From assembly GCA_026122225.1 (NCBI GenBank), contig JANEZZ010000729.1, forward strand, positions 62,001 through 126,000: DNA of 64,000 bases, written 5' to 3'. Below, piece by piece: positions 31,684 to 42,315 of this stretch. The translations under genes were made by a program, and so were the position numbers. The stretch's first letter is position 1. Each line of letters begins with the position of its first letter. The notes beneath the pieces are model-generated. The model saw only the letters and a program-made list of their open reading frames with translations. It was not told where the DNA came from and made no database searches. This stretch comes from Heloderma charlesbogerti. Its lineage: Eukaryota > Chordata > Lepidosauria > Squamata > Helodermatidae.

Positions 31684-32332
31684 TAGAGCTGTGCACAAAT
31701 GGCCTCTCAAAATTCTCCAGCCTATTTGTGGGCAGAGAAGTTGGGGGGGACAATTTCACCAAATGTCTCCTAGGGGAGGAGAAATTCTCCAACAATTTCT
31801 CACCGATAGGGCTCACTATTGGCAGGGGTTGTAGCACAGTTTCATCTTTTTTTTCCTCAGGGTTTTTGGTTTATTGCACTGCTTCTTTAGGTGGCAACAT
31901 CATCAACTGTGTCAAGGCTTCCACTTTTCTGAGGCAGAAGTTTGAATTCTTTTGGTTTTTGAACTTACCTAATTGCTCCGAGGTGGCCAAGGGTGCTGTG
32001 TGTGTTTTCTCTCCCAGGCCACCTACCATTCCTGAACTGAAAAAGCCCCATGGGAGGAATTACCTTATGATGTCTTCCTCATGATAGCATTAACTGAAGT
32101 GTGGGAACCTGAGAAGTCTACAGGGATGACTGCCCAATGAAAGACAGGAAACTGGTGCACACACCTCAGCCACCTCATAAGTAAGGCAAGCACAAGAGTC
32201 CCAAACCCAACCCATGAGAATTTCTCCAAAATTTGTCTTCCTTTGAATTTCTTTTCCAAAGCAATTGCTTTTCTATCACATTGAATGAGAATGGTTGAAA
32301 AAAATGTGGGAGAAATTTTTGGCACAGCACTA
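31684..32332. mobile_element. GCTGTGC-terminus hAT-like element
   Basis: 649 bases, starting TAGAGCTGTGCACAAA and ending TTGGCACAGCACTA. The flanks CCTAGAAT (31676-31683) and CCTAGAAA (32333-32340) match at 7 of 8 bases. Internal GAGGAGAAATTCTCC and similar words. No transposase ORF. A lone TAGGGCTGTGCA start at 15444 may be a relative. Confidence 0.8.
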
Positions 32333-32342
32333 CCTAGAAAAA

Positions 32343-32441
32343 GCACTCATTCATTCATTCATTCATTCACTGAAGCTGCTTCTATACAGCATCACATCCC
32401 AAGATTTCCAAGCGCTTTACATAAAAACAATGCAATACAAT
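32343..32441 (-). mobile_element. L2-like LINE 3' end, left part
   Basis: (ATTC)n tail, then CTTCTATACAGCATCACATC and AAGCGCTTTACATAAAAAC. Interrupted at 32441; continues at 33403. Confidence 0.65.
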
Positions 32442-33402
32442 TAGGGATGTTAGAGAATTCTGCCACGGACTCCAATGAGGCTGGATTCTTAGAATCCGGC
32501 CCCTCGGAGCCAGTGGCAGAACGGACCACCCACCTCCGCCAACCCGCGAAGTTGCCCCAGAACGGATGCTACCTGCCACTGGCTGGGCCCGGTCCATCCA
32601 CTTCCATCCTGCGTGTCAGGGTGGACACTGAGCCCATAGAATCCCAGAGTAGTTCTGATTCGGAGGAAGAGCAGTCGCTCCTGGGAGAGGAGCGTGCCCC
32701 TTTTTCCCAGGGCCCGCAGCTGACAGAGATTCCTCCCACCAACATTCCTAGATTAGAAAGCAGTCCAGGGAGTGACCCAGCACAGATAGCAGACTGGGTG
32801 GATGCGCGGCGCAGACGCAGAGAGCGGCGCCAAATGGAGAGCGCGGCAAGGAGGCGTAGCGCCCGGTTGGCAGGCGCTCAAAGAACGGTTGCGCCCAGAG
32901 GATCCAAGGGAAAAGGGGAGGGATTCTCCCTAGTCCTTATATTCAGGGGTCTACCAGTAATTGCCTTTCAAACGGGGACCAACTGTTCAAACTTAGGGCA
33001 TAGGGATGCTGCTGCTCAGATCTAGTTGCTACCTGTAGAGTTGTTAAGTTGTAAAAGAAGAATAAAGCTTTGAAAAGAATCCCTTTGTCTGCGTCTGGAC
33101 TTGGCTACTGGATTAGACTGAGAGAGCCCTCCAAGGAGCCCTTGACACTGCGGAAGAAAATGGCGTCCAGCATAGCGGATGCCATTTACGTCCCTTTTCT
33201 TTGCTGTAATAGGCTATGTAAATATTTACGTAGCCTATCACGGCAAAGAGCAGGGACGCAAATGGTGTAGCGGAAGGCAGCTCTGTGGACTCACCGCAGA
33301 GTGGAGCCAGCCAGCGAGGATTCTGGGGGGGAGGGATGGATCACCTCCCCCGCCCTGCGGACCCCCCGCGGATTCCAAGTAAGTGGGTTTCATACATCCT
33401 TA
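32442..33402. mobile_element. Hairpin-array hAT-like element, copy 4, with solo LTR
   Basis: Starts TAGGGATGTTAGAGAATTC, ends GTTTCATACATCCTTA. The exact 8-bp duplication AATACAAT lies at 32434-32441 and 33403-33410. Without the LTR it is about 420 bases, with one B hairpin (33159-33189), one A hairpin (33201-33246) and half a B. CAAGTAAGTG faces outward near the right end. Confidence 0.92.
32614..33147 (+). mobile_element. Solo LTR of an endogenous retrotransposon
   Basis: 534 bases with TG...CA ends (TGTCAGGGTGG ... CCCTTGACA) and an exact 5-bp duplication CTGCG (32609-32613 and 33148-33152). An AATAAA polyadenylation signal lies near 33060. No internal gag/pol region is present, so this is the product of LTR-LTR recombination. 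5-bp duplications are usual for Ty3/Gypsy LTR elements and occur in some retroviral groups; the class cannot be fixed from the LTR alone. The + frame is open through about 33025 with an Arg-rich segment (DARRRRRERR) around 32800-32880; whether it was ever translated is unknown. Confidence 0.85.
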
Positions 33403-33760
33403 AATACAATACAAACACCAATATAAAAACCGTATAAAAGAATGAATACTTTTAAAACATATTACAACAAAAGCAGTGAAACAGAGCATGGTTGATTGCA
33501 AGCCAGGGAATGCCTGAGTGAACAACTGTGTCTTGCACAGTTTCTGGCTCTTGAACCGCACATGAGAGAGGGTGCCAGAAGGTGAGTGCCGCTACCGAGA
33601 AGGCCCTGCTTACTTGCTGTTCCCTGCCAACACACTGTTGGTTGTGGAATAACCAAGAAGGCCTCATCGGAAGATCAGGGGTCAATTAATGTATACAGGG
33701 GAAGGCGGTCAGCTAGGTATCCTGACCCCAAGTCATTGGCTCCAGGAGGAGCCTGGCATT
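33403..33760 (-). mobile_element. L2-like LINE, right part
   Basis: Continues 32343-32441 after the hairpin element: AATGCCTGAGTGAACAACTG, GTGCCGCTACCGAGAAGGCC and CAGCTAGGTATCCTGACCCC are the complement of the L2-like ORF2 end. Confidence 0.65.
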
Positions 33761-33954
33761 AGGACTGGGAGATATAATCTGGAGGGTCACAAGTTGTTCA
33801 CCCGATTTAACCTAATGTAACATTGTTTCTAGGTGGCCTTTAAGGGTGGAACCCTCTCATGGCAGTGTACAAGATAAAAAACACATCGAGGAGATACAAT
33901 AAAGATCCATAAAAACAGATCACCACATAAAATCAATCAAAACAAAACTTACCC

Positions 33955-34110
33955 ATTCATCTATCTATCTCTCTATCTCTCTATCTCTCTATCTATTTAT
34001 TTATTTTCTATACCGCCAATAGCCAAAGCTCTCTGGGCAGTTCACAAAAATGAAATAAAAACCAGCAGCCCAGACTCGCCTAAAATTAAATGGAACCAAA
34101 TCCCCATGGT
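33955..34110 (-). mobile_element. L2-like 3' end with (TCTA)n
   Basis: TCTATCTC repeats, then TTTATTTATTTTCTATACCG, CCAATAGCCAAAGCTCTCTG and GGCAGTTCACAAAAATG. Confidence 0.7.
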
Positions 34111-34439
34111 AATGGTTGGAGTGGTGATTGGGGGGGGGGGATCAGCAATTTTGTTGAATTCCTCTTGGTGTTAACATGTCATTCCTAAAAGCGTCAGCCC
34201 TTCCAGCAAATCCAATTAGCTTTAGTGAATGCGCTCAAGGAAGGGGAGACCAGCCATGTGGGGGCAGGCGGATCATGCCCCAACTTACGCACCTTTGTTT
34301 TACGTTTGTAAGGGAAACCTTGTTTTACAATCCAAACCGGACAAAAGCTTTTGTGGGAAATGTGCTCAATTCAGAATACACCAGGGCACTGAGAGATGGA
34401 CAGGATTCATATTCTGAGCCAAGTAAATACGGACTTTGG

Positions 34440-34640
34440 TTACATCATTCATTGAGGATATAATTAGTTTTGGATATCAAAATTACAAACTTTGGTTACG
34501 TCATTAATTTTGAATGTCATTAATATCATTAATTTTGAATATCATTCATTTTTTGTATATTGAATTACAAATTTTGCTTACATCACTCATTTTGGATAGC
34601 GTTAATTTTGGATATCATTTTGGATCTCATTAAAAGGTGG
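34440..34640 (+). repeat. Degenerate AT-rich tandem repeat
   Basis: Variants of ATTTTGGATATCATTAATTT and ACAAACTTTGGTTACGTCAT recur five to six times with shifting spacing. Ends abruptly at AAAAGGTGGCAC. Confidence 0.7.
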
Positions 34641-34744
34641 CACATGGCCAGCTATTAATGCTGGAATCCTGTACACATTTACCTGGGAGTAAGTCTGATT
34701 AAACTATTTGGGGATTACATTCGAGTAGACGCATGCAGGATTGC

Positions 34745-35040
34745 AGAGCCTTCAGTGTGGCGGCCCCCTTTCTTTGGAACTCCCTGCCCCTGGAGGTCAG
34801 GCAAGCACCAACACTGTGTTGTTTCCAGCGTGAAAATAGCACTGTTCCAGGAGGCACTCCTTAACTGACCAGTCACGATTTCTATTGGCATTCTGTTTTC
34901 TAAAACAGCATAATTTTAATATGGTGTTTTAATCTTTTTAATCTTTTACTGTTTTATCTTTTGTGTTCAGTGCTCCAAAATCTGTTTTAGATATGGAGCA
35001 GTAGACAAATATTGTAAATAAATAAATAAATAAATAAATA
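34745..35040 (+). mobile_element. L2-like LINE 3' end (sense)
   Basis: GAGCCTTCAGTGTGGCGGCC and CTTTGGAACTCCCTGCCCCTG match the ORF2 terminus (AFSVxxPxxWNSLP pattern). A T-rich 3' region and an (AATA)n tail at 35019-35039 follow. Confidence 0.65.
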
Positions 35041-35049
35041 CTGTATTGT

Positions 35050-35900
35050 TATACTTTTACTATATGTGTGAGAGGAAGGAGAACTATATGGAGTTTCCAC
35101 CACCCCATGCCCAATATGCTATTCCATTCATTTTATGGCAGACCTTGTATGGGGCCATGTATGTTATCATGTGCATCTTTTGCATCAGATGTACATTTAG
35201 CATGCTTATTGCTTACACAGTCAAGATCCAGAGGCTGCGGTCTTGGGGCTGTTATCCTGAGACATCACCGGCTGTCTATAAGTGCAAGGAATCCTAGAGA
35301 GTTTAAGCCACACCCTTTTTTTACCAGTCAGAAGATACAAGCATACTACATGGCAGGATTCATAGAAATTATTTCTGATCGTGGTGATAATGAACCCAGT
35401 TCTAATAAAATGAAATGGTTCCATCTGAGAACAAGAGCTGGACCCTCAGTGGCTTCCATCACTTTGTTGTTTTAATTTATTGTGAACTTCAGTGTTAGCT
35501 TGAAAACAAATGAATCACTGAGGGTTGGCCCAAATGGCTGATGCTTATCTTCCATGCACTTTGGAGGTTCAGTGTGGGTAAACATATAAACGAGAAACCC
35601 CAAATTCCTGGGCCTGTGAGGTCATTCTTTCTGTTGGTAGCCACCAGCTATGATTCACCCTTGATCCTGTTCAGAGCAAGGGACATTTCAGGCCCAAAGA
35701 GAACTACCAGAAACACAATGGTTCTCCCGGAACCACTCCTCAGAATTTAAGTGTATTTGGTCTGAATGAAGCAGCAGAAATGTCCAGAGCAGCAGAACCT
35801 GCTGGGACCAGAACACAATCAAGTCAGTGATTTCAAAATGTCTATCTTTAGGGAACCCGTTCCACACTGACAGGTCTACTTAGGGGTCTCTTCGCCCCAT
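35050..35900. other. No recognised feature
   Basis: Unique-looking sequence; no exon or repeat named. Confidence 0.3.
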
Positions 35901-35911
35901 AACTCCTATGT

Positions 35912-36245
35912 CAGGGGTGTTGGACCTCTTTCAGCCCTAGGGCCAATTTCAACTTTGGAGAAGCTCTCAGGGGCTGCATTCTAGTGAAGGCAAAAGGGAT
36001 GTGGCCAAAGACAGAAGGGGCAGGGCCAAAATACCGGCCTATTTTTAGCTTAAAGCTCTTACTGCCAGTAGCGAAGCCCCAGGAGAGGCATTTCGATCTT
36101 TCAGAACCGGGGGGAAAGCCACACCAAAAACCCAGGAAGCCACCAAATGATTGGTGGCCATAGGAAGGGGTTGGGGTCAGGGGGAGGGGTGTGACCATCT
36201 GGGGAGCCCCAGAGGGAGGGACTGGCCTGAAGTTCAACACCCATG
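35912..36245 (+). mobile_element. GGGTGTTGAACC-type hAT-like MITE, copy 2
   Basis: Left end CAGGGGTGTTGGACCTC, right end AAGTTCAACACCCATG. The flanks TCCTATGT (35904-35911) and TCTTACGT (36246-36253) agree at 6 of 8 bases, both differences transitions. Confidence 0.8.
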
Positions 36246-36547
36246 TCTTACGTATTGCAAAGGATTCGGGTCATGTTGTAAGCCACACACTCAATCCAGA
36301 CGGGGAATATTCACAGTGGCCAAGCCTACTGGGTTTTATCATCACTCTGTGGGAACAGAGCAATGATCACCAAGAAACACAGCCACACCCTTGAGGCTGG
36401 GGAAGATGGGAAGTGAGGCCCAAACACTGGAGGTGCACTGGAAGTTCGACAGGCAGAAGAAGATAGCAGGGGCTCAGAGCAACCATGGATCCACGCTGGC
36501 CGAGGAATCAGCTCCATTCTGCTCTGCTGCTGTAGGAGCCACGGCAT

Positions 36548-38070
36548 TAATGTCCCTGATAGCCATGATAGCGCGGTCACTGAACTTGAGCCGGACATCC
36601 TAGAGAGTGAAGTCAAGTGGGCCTTAGGAAGCATTACTAACAACAAAGCTAGCGGAGATGACAGTAATCCAGCTGAGCTATTTAAGATCCTAAAAGATGA
36701 TGCTGTTAAAGTGCTGCACTCAATATGCCAACAAACACTCAACAGTGGCCACAAGACTGGAAAAGGTCAGTTTACATTCCAATTCCAAAGAAGGGCAATG
36801 CCAAAGAGTGTTCAAACTACCGCACAATTGCACTCATTCCACATGCCAGCAAGGTGATGCTCAAAATCATACAAGCTAGGCTTCAGCAGCCAAGAACTAC
36901 CGGAAGTACAAGCCGGGTTTTGAAGAGGCAGAGGAACTAGAGATCAAATCACCAACATTCGCTGCATCATGGAGAAAGCAAGAGAATTCCAGAAAAACGT
37001 CTATTTCTGCTTCATTGACTATGCTAAAGCCTTTGATTATGTGGATCACAACAAACTGGCACATTCTTAAAGAGATGGGAGTACCAGACCACCTTACCTG
37101 TCTCCTGAGAAACCTGTACGAGGGTCAAGAAGCAACAGTAAGAACCGGACAGGGAACAACCGATTGGTTCAAAACTGGGAAAGGAGTACGACAAGGCTGT
37201 ATACTGTCACCCTGCTTATTTAACTTATATGCAGAGTACATCATGAGAAACGCCAGGTTGGATGAATCACAGGTCAGAATTAAGATTGCCGGGAGAATTA
37301 TCAACAACCTCAGATACGCAGATGATACCACCCTAATGGCGGAAAGTGAATTGGATCTCAAGAGCCTCTTGTTGAGGGTAAAAGCGGAGAGTGAAACTCA
37401 ACATTAACAAAACTAAAATCATGGCATCTGGCCCCATCACTTCCTGGCATATAGAAGGGAAGAAATGGAAGCAGTGACAGATTTTATTTTCGTGGTCTCC
37501 AAGATCACCGCAGACGGTGACTGTAGCCATGAAATTAAAAGACGCTTGCTCCTTGGGAGGAAAGCTATGGCAAACCTAGATAGCATAGTAAGAAGCAGAG
37601 ACATCACCTTGCCAACAAAGGTCCACATAATCCAAGCTATGGTTTTCCCAGTAGCAACGTATGGCTGTGAGAGATGGACTATAAGGAAGGCTGAGCACCG
37701 AAGAATCGATGCTTTCGAACTGTGGTGCTGGAGAAGACTCTTACGAGTCCCCTGGACTGCAAGGAGGTCCAATCAGTCCATCCTAAAGGAAATCAACCCT
37801 GAGTGCTCATTGGAAGGACAGATACTGAAGCTGAAGCTGAAATATTTTGGCCACCTAATGCGAAAAGAAAACTCCCTGGAAAAGACCCTGATGCTGGGAA
37901 AGATTGAAGGCAAAAGGAGAAGGGGACAGCAGAGGATGAGATGGCTAGATAGCATCACCGATGCAATGAATATGGACTTGAGCACACTCCGGGAGAGAGC
38001 GCAGGACAGGAAGGCCTGGTGTGCTATGGTCCATGGGGTCACGAACAGTCGGACACGACTTAACGACTGA
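36548..38070 (+). pseudogene. Degraded BovB reverse transcriptase ORF
   Basis: Retains the region from NVPDSHDSAVTELEPD through the RT motifs (GVRQGCILSP at about 37186; YADD at 37315-37326) to the C-terminal WCWRRLLRVPWTARRSNQ segment. The frame is broken by deletions of 7, 8 and other bases. The endonuclease domain is absent. At 37456-37459 it has the same short G run as copy 1 (GAAGGGAAG). Confidence 0.9.
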
Positions 38071-38077
38071 ACAACAA
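36548..38077 (+). mobile_element. 5'-truncated BovB LINE, copy 2
   Basis: Begins within the reverse transcriptase region and ends with the BovB 3' terminus and a short ACA repeat. It carries several small deletions relative to copy 1 (near 36734, 36890, 37062 and 37392), so it is older than copies 1 and 3. No convincing target duplication. Confidence 0.93.
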
Positions 38078-38089
38078 ATGAGTCATCCC

Positions 38090-39775
38090 ACAACACAATA
38101 CTCCAGCATGCTACACTACTGATTATGTAACAGTCCTGGTTTCACCTAGAAGAAAAAAGAATGTGAAGAGCTGTTTGCTGCTAAGGGCCTTTCCAGATCA
38201 ATCATTTTAAGCACAAATATTGTGCAGCTGTTTACTCAGTCATCTTCTCTACAGAGTTTCTCTTTCCTTCGCATGGGATTGAGTGGAGCCTGTTGAATTT
38301 ATAAAAAGCTCCTTGCTTGTGAGCATTCAGAGCTAAGCATTAGCGCCGCTGTTCTTGAGACCGGAATAGGAGACCGGAAGGTCTTCTGACTCTATGTTTG
38401 CCTTTGGTTGAGCCAGTCCTAGAAGAACGAGCTGGAACAGAAACTCTTGTGCTGCATTAACCATAGCAGTAGTTATTTTAAGAAGGCTTCTGAACCCTTT
38501 GGCTTCCAGATGTTGTTTGCAAGGTAGGCGTAGGGCAGGCATGTGTATGAGAGGAGAAGAGGCTGGTCTCGTGAGCCACCACGAAGTTCAAACCAGGCAA
38601 TCTGTAAATACACACACCTTTAGATATGGGTGACAGGGAAATTAACCACGATTTGGGAGTACTCCTGGAGTCAGCATTGTGGTTGGACACCCAACAGCAA
38701 TTGGCCAAGAGGGCATTGTTGAATCTTGATTCAGGAAGAAAAAACATGGCTAGGCCATTGTGTTTGCGGGCGCTTGCAAGATTCAGTGTTTGGGAATAAA
38801 TGGGATGCCCTTCCAGCCATAATGAGGCCTCCAGTGTTTGCCTTTGTGTCCTGGCACATTAAGGACTTGTGAGCCACAATGGTTACTAAGCAGATAAGCA
38901 AAGGAACTCCAATGGGCTGTTTGTCTTTCAGACCAAAAGCACTGAACAGAAGTGCACCACAAGGCAAGCGCCGGAACCAATAGACAGTCATTGTTAAACA
39001 GGGAGGATTGTTAGGTTAGATACAAACAACTGTGTCATGACGAAAGTTTGGCGGAAAAATCCTATATATACGTACATCACAGAGATTGCATCAATATTCA
39101 AAGCAAATGAGCAGATTTAAAGATTTTTAAAACCCCTAACACTCTTCAGGATCACAATGACCCAGTGCAAGAAAGATACAGGACCAGAAACTTGTTCAGT
39201 AGGTACAGTCCAAAGAAGAATGAACCAGCATACATTGGTTGATGTATACTTGTACTTTCAGCAAAGCTGCCCTGTTCCCAGTCATGCCTGTCAAATTCCC
39301 AGCTTAGTAACATGAGGTGAAATGGTTCATCTGCCAAGGGGCTACAATGGAGGATGAGGAAGCAGAAGACCTAAACTGTCCCTGTCAGCTGCTGAGCTAA
39401 GACAGGCCACACCCACAGTGATAGAGCTTGGTTGTTCGTGACAACTTGGTTCTCCTTCCTCCTACTCTCACTTATTATTCTCCACACACATGAAGTCACC
39501 AAATCCAGGATGATCCCTGAAGAGACATCCTGAGGAGAGAGAAAAAAATGAAACAAGTTTCAAGATGCTGAGTCACCATGTTGCAAACAAGTCTTTTGCC
39601 CTAGACATGCTGCATCCTGACTGGTTTGGGGGATGAGCTCAGCCTTGCGAAGCTTCCCACGAAAGCAGAGTGTTTTCGCTCTCTGTATGGCAACGCGTCA
39701 CTCCCTGCTTTATTGCCATCAGTTTGCGCATACTCGTTGGATTATTCAACACTTCATGACTGGCTGAATGGATTA
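38090..39775. other. No recognised feature
   Basis: Long stretch without identifiable repeats or exons. Confidence 0.3.
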
Positions 39776-39779
39776 ACTG

Positions 39780-40258
39780 TTTGAGGTGATGCATGAATGT
39801 TGAGGTGATATGTGGTGGAGGTGGAGGTGGTGAGTTGTAAGGTGAAATTGAGATGGTGGAATGTGAGATGGTGAAAACTCTGGTGATATGAAGCAAACGC
39901 TGAAGTGATATGAGATGAAACTAGATGTGGTGAAAGTGATGTGAAATGAGGAGGTGAAAACTCAGGTGGTGCAAGCTGAGGTGGTGGAAACTGAGGTATT
40001 GCCAGGTGAAAATTGATGTGATACATGGTGAAAGTAGTTGTGGTGAAACGGAGGTGAAATGAGGTGGTGAAATGTGAGGGGAAATTAGGGTAGTGATAAT
40101 TGAGATGATGAAAATTGAAGTGAGGTAAAAATTGAAGTGATACGGGGTGAAACTAGATGTAGTGAAACTGAGGTGAAATTAGGTGGTGAACTGTGAAATG
40201 AAACTGAGGTGGCGAACAGTGAGGTGATGAAAATTGAGGTGATGCAAGGCGGTGTATG
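39780..40258 (+). repeat. C-poor degenerate tandem repeat (GGTGAAA/GAGGTGAT)
   Basis: About 480 bases of G, A and T with very few C on the + strand. The words GAGGTG, GGTGAAA and GATGTG recur at irregular 10-20-base spacing. The complement is open in places but encodes only Ser/His/Pro/Thr-rich strings. Confidence 0.85.
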
Positions 40259-40469
40259 AAACCTCTCCCTGTGACGGCTCATTCGCACATTCAAGTCACC
40301 CCTTTATGCTACAGACATCAAGTCATGTGAAGCAGCCCTGGTGGATGACATCACCATGTGGATCTGGCGCACCATTCATTTGCCCCTTTCCCACTGTCCT
40401 GCACAGATGACCAGGCGTGGTGTCAGGGAGGCGAGATAGTTATCAATTATTCATGGTGTGGTAGAAAGT

Positions 40470-40780
40470 TCCTTCCTCTCTTATAATACTGGACCTCAGG
40501 GGTCACACAGTGAAATCGACTGGTAGTGGATTTAGGACAGATGCAAGGAAGTTCTTCTTCTCACAAGGCACATTTAGCTTCTGGGATTCATTGCCATGGG
40601 AAGGGGTGATAGCCACTGGCTAAGATCACCTTAAAAGGGGATTAGGCAAATCAGTGGAGGAAGAAGGCCTGTCAGTGGTTATTAGCTAAGATGGCTATAC
40701 GGAACCTGCAGGTTTAGAGGCAGTGTGCCACGGGACACCAGACACTGAGGAGTAAACATCTGGAGAAGGCTGTGGCCCTC
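40470..40780 (+). mobile_element. CR1/L3-like LINE, sense fragment, left part
   Basis: GGACAGATGCAAGGAAGTTC, TTCTGGGATTCATTGCCATG and GGGGATTAGGCAAATCAGTG match the terminal coding region of the LINE. It is broken by a CR1 insertion and appears to resume at 41159. Confidence 0.6.
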
Positions 40781-41158
40781 ATAGAATCATACAATCGTAG
40801 GGTTGGAAGGGGCCTACAAGGCCATCAAGTCCAACCCCCTGCTCAGTGCAGGAATCCAAGGCAGAGCATCCTTGACAGGTGGCTGTCCAGCCTCGTCTTG
40901 AATGCCTCCAGTGTGGGAGAGCCCACCGCCTCCCTAGGTAGTTGGTTCCATTGTCGTGTTGCTCTAACAGTCAGGAAGTTTTTCCTGATGTTCAGCCGGA
41001 ATCTGGCTTCCTGTCACTTGAGCCCATTACTCCATGTCCTGCACCCTGGGATGATGGAGAAGAGATCCTGGCCTTCCCCCCTGTGACAACCTTTCAAGTA
41101 CTTGAAGAGTGCTATCCTATCTCCCATCAGTCTTCTCTTCTCAAGGCTAAACATGCCC
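40781..41158 (-). mobile_element. CR1 LINE 3' end
   Basis: The left end ATAGAATCATACAATCG is the complement of the CR1 terminal ATTCTATGATTCTATGA repeat. The complement of about 41030-41160 encodes [18 protein letters not shown] and [18 protein letters not shown], the CR1 ORF2 C-terminus. It lies inside another LINE fragment. Confidence 0.85.
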
Positions 41159-41250
41159 AGAGGAAGGGCATGTCCTGCTTGTGGGCTTTCTGGTGGCATC
41201 TGGATGCCCACTGTGGGAAACAGAATGCTGGACAAGATGAGAACTTTGAG
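41159..41250 (+). mobile_element. CR1/L3-like LINE, sense fragment, right part
   Basis: GGGCATGTCCTGCTTGTGGG and GATGCCCACTGTGGGAAACA match the 3' part of the LINE seen in reverse at 7098 and 55566. Confidence 0.6.
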
Positions 41251-41434
41251 GAGTTCTCTCTACTTGCCAATGAAGGAAACCAGTTCCTGATGAAGAAAAC
41301 CTACTGTTTATTCTTGATGCAAGTAGGGATGTTGGAGAAATCTGCAATGGAACCTAATGAGTTTGGATTATTATGAATCCAGGCTGAGGATTCCACAGAG
41401 GACTGGCTTTTCCCATCAGGCAGGGTATTATTTT

Positions 41435-41565
41435 TTCCCTAATTTTTTATTATGAGTTTTAACAAAACAAAAACATAACAGAACCAAAAAAAGAGCAAAC
41501 TAAAAAATACAACAGCATTTTCTAAAATCCTCAGTTTCAAATATTACAATATTCAAGGGGGGGAG

Positions 41566-41601
<36 letters not shown>

Positions 41602-42018
41602 TAATAGGTTACACATACACTTCAGTAAAAGCCGACCAAATATCCACATATAAGTCCATCTGCAAGTTCTGCCTATATACCACTCCATCAAATGTTGCTA
41701 GTGTTGTTAGGTCTTCAGTCCATTGCATTATAGGCAGTGGGTTTTTATCCTTCCAGTATCGTAATAACAGTCTTTTAGCAACCAAAATGGCACGAAAAAT
41801 CAATTTACGCTGCCCATGTGTTACATTCCAAGAAGCAGGTAAGAAATTTAAAAGAACATTTACATCAGGAAATATTAAAGAGCTTTCCAATACAAAAAAT
41901 ATCCATATAACTTCCCAAAGGAGGTGGCCATTGGGCATTTCCAAAACATATGAATAAGAGAAGCATTGACTGCATTACACCTCCAACATTTAGCTGAATT
42001 TGACAAGCCTTAATTAAA
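41435..42018 (-). mobile_element. L1 LINE ORF2 C-terminal fragment
   Basis: The complement of 41609-41944 is open and resembles the L1 ORF2 terminus: AKRLLLRYWKDKNPLP, then IMQWTEDLTTLA and DIWSAFTEVY. The left end is T/A-rich, as expected for a reversed poly-A. A (GA)n tract at 41570-41597 lies in its 3' region. Confidence 0.75.
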
Positions 42019-42315
42019 AAGACATTGTAGCATCTTTTTTACACAAGTTTTGTCCTAGAAAAATATGCAAAAATAAAAAACCAGCCAAAAATGTGCATTT
42101 CCCCCATAGGCTAAAGTGTGAAAATGCTTTAGGGGAAATTTAGGGGAATTTGCACATTTGGGGGGAATTCATGCATTTTTGCACATCTAAATTTGCACAA
42201 ATTCAGAAACTTTAAAAAATCCGATTCCGTCGATAGATGGACGGTGGGACAAAAGGTGCCTGACAATCCATGAAACACAGATGGAATGGATTTTATACAG
42301 TCTATATTTCCCTAG

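Noticed and set aside
36548..38077. Target duplication for BovB copy 2
   Set aside because: Only about 4 bases (AATG) are shared between the flanks, not above chance.
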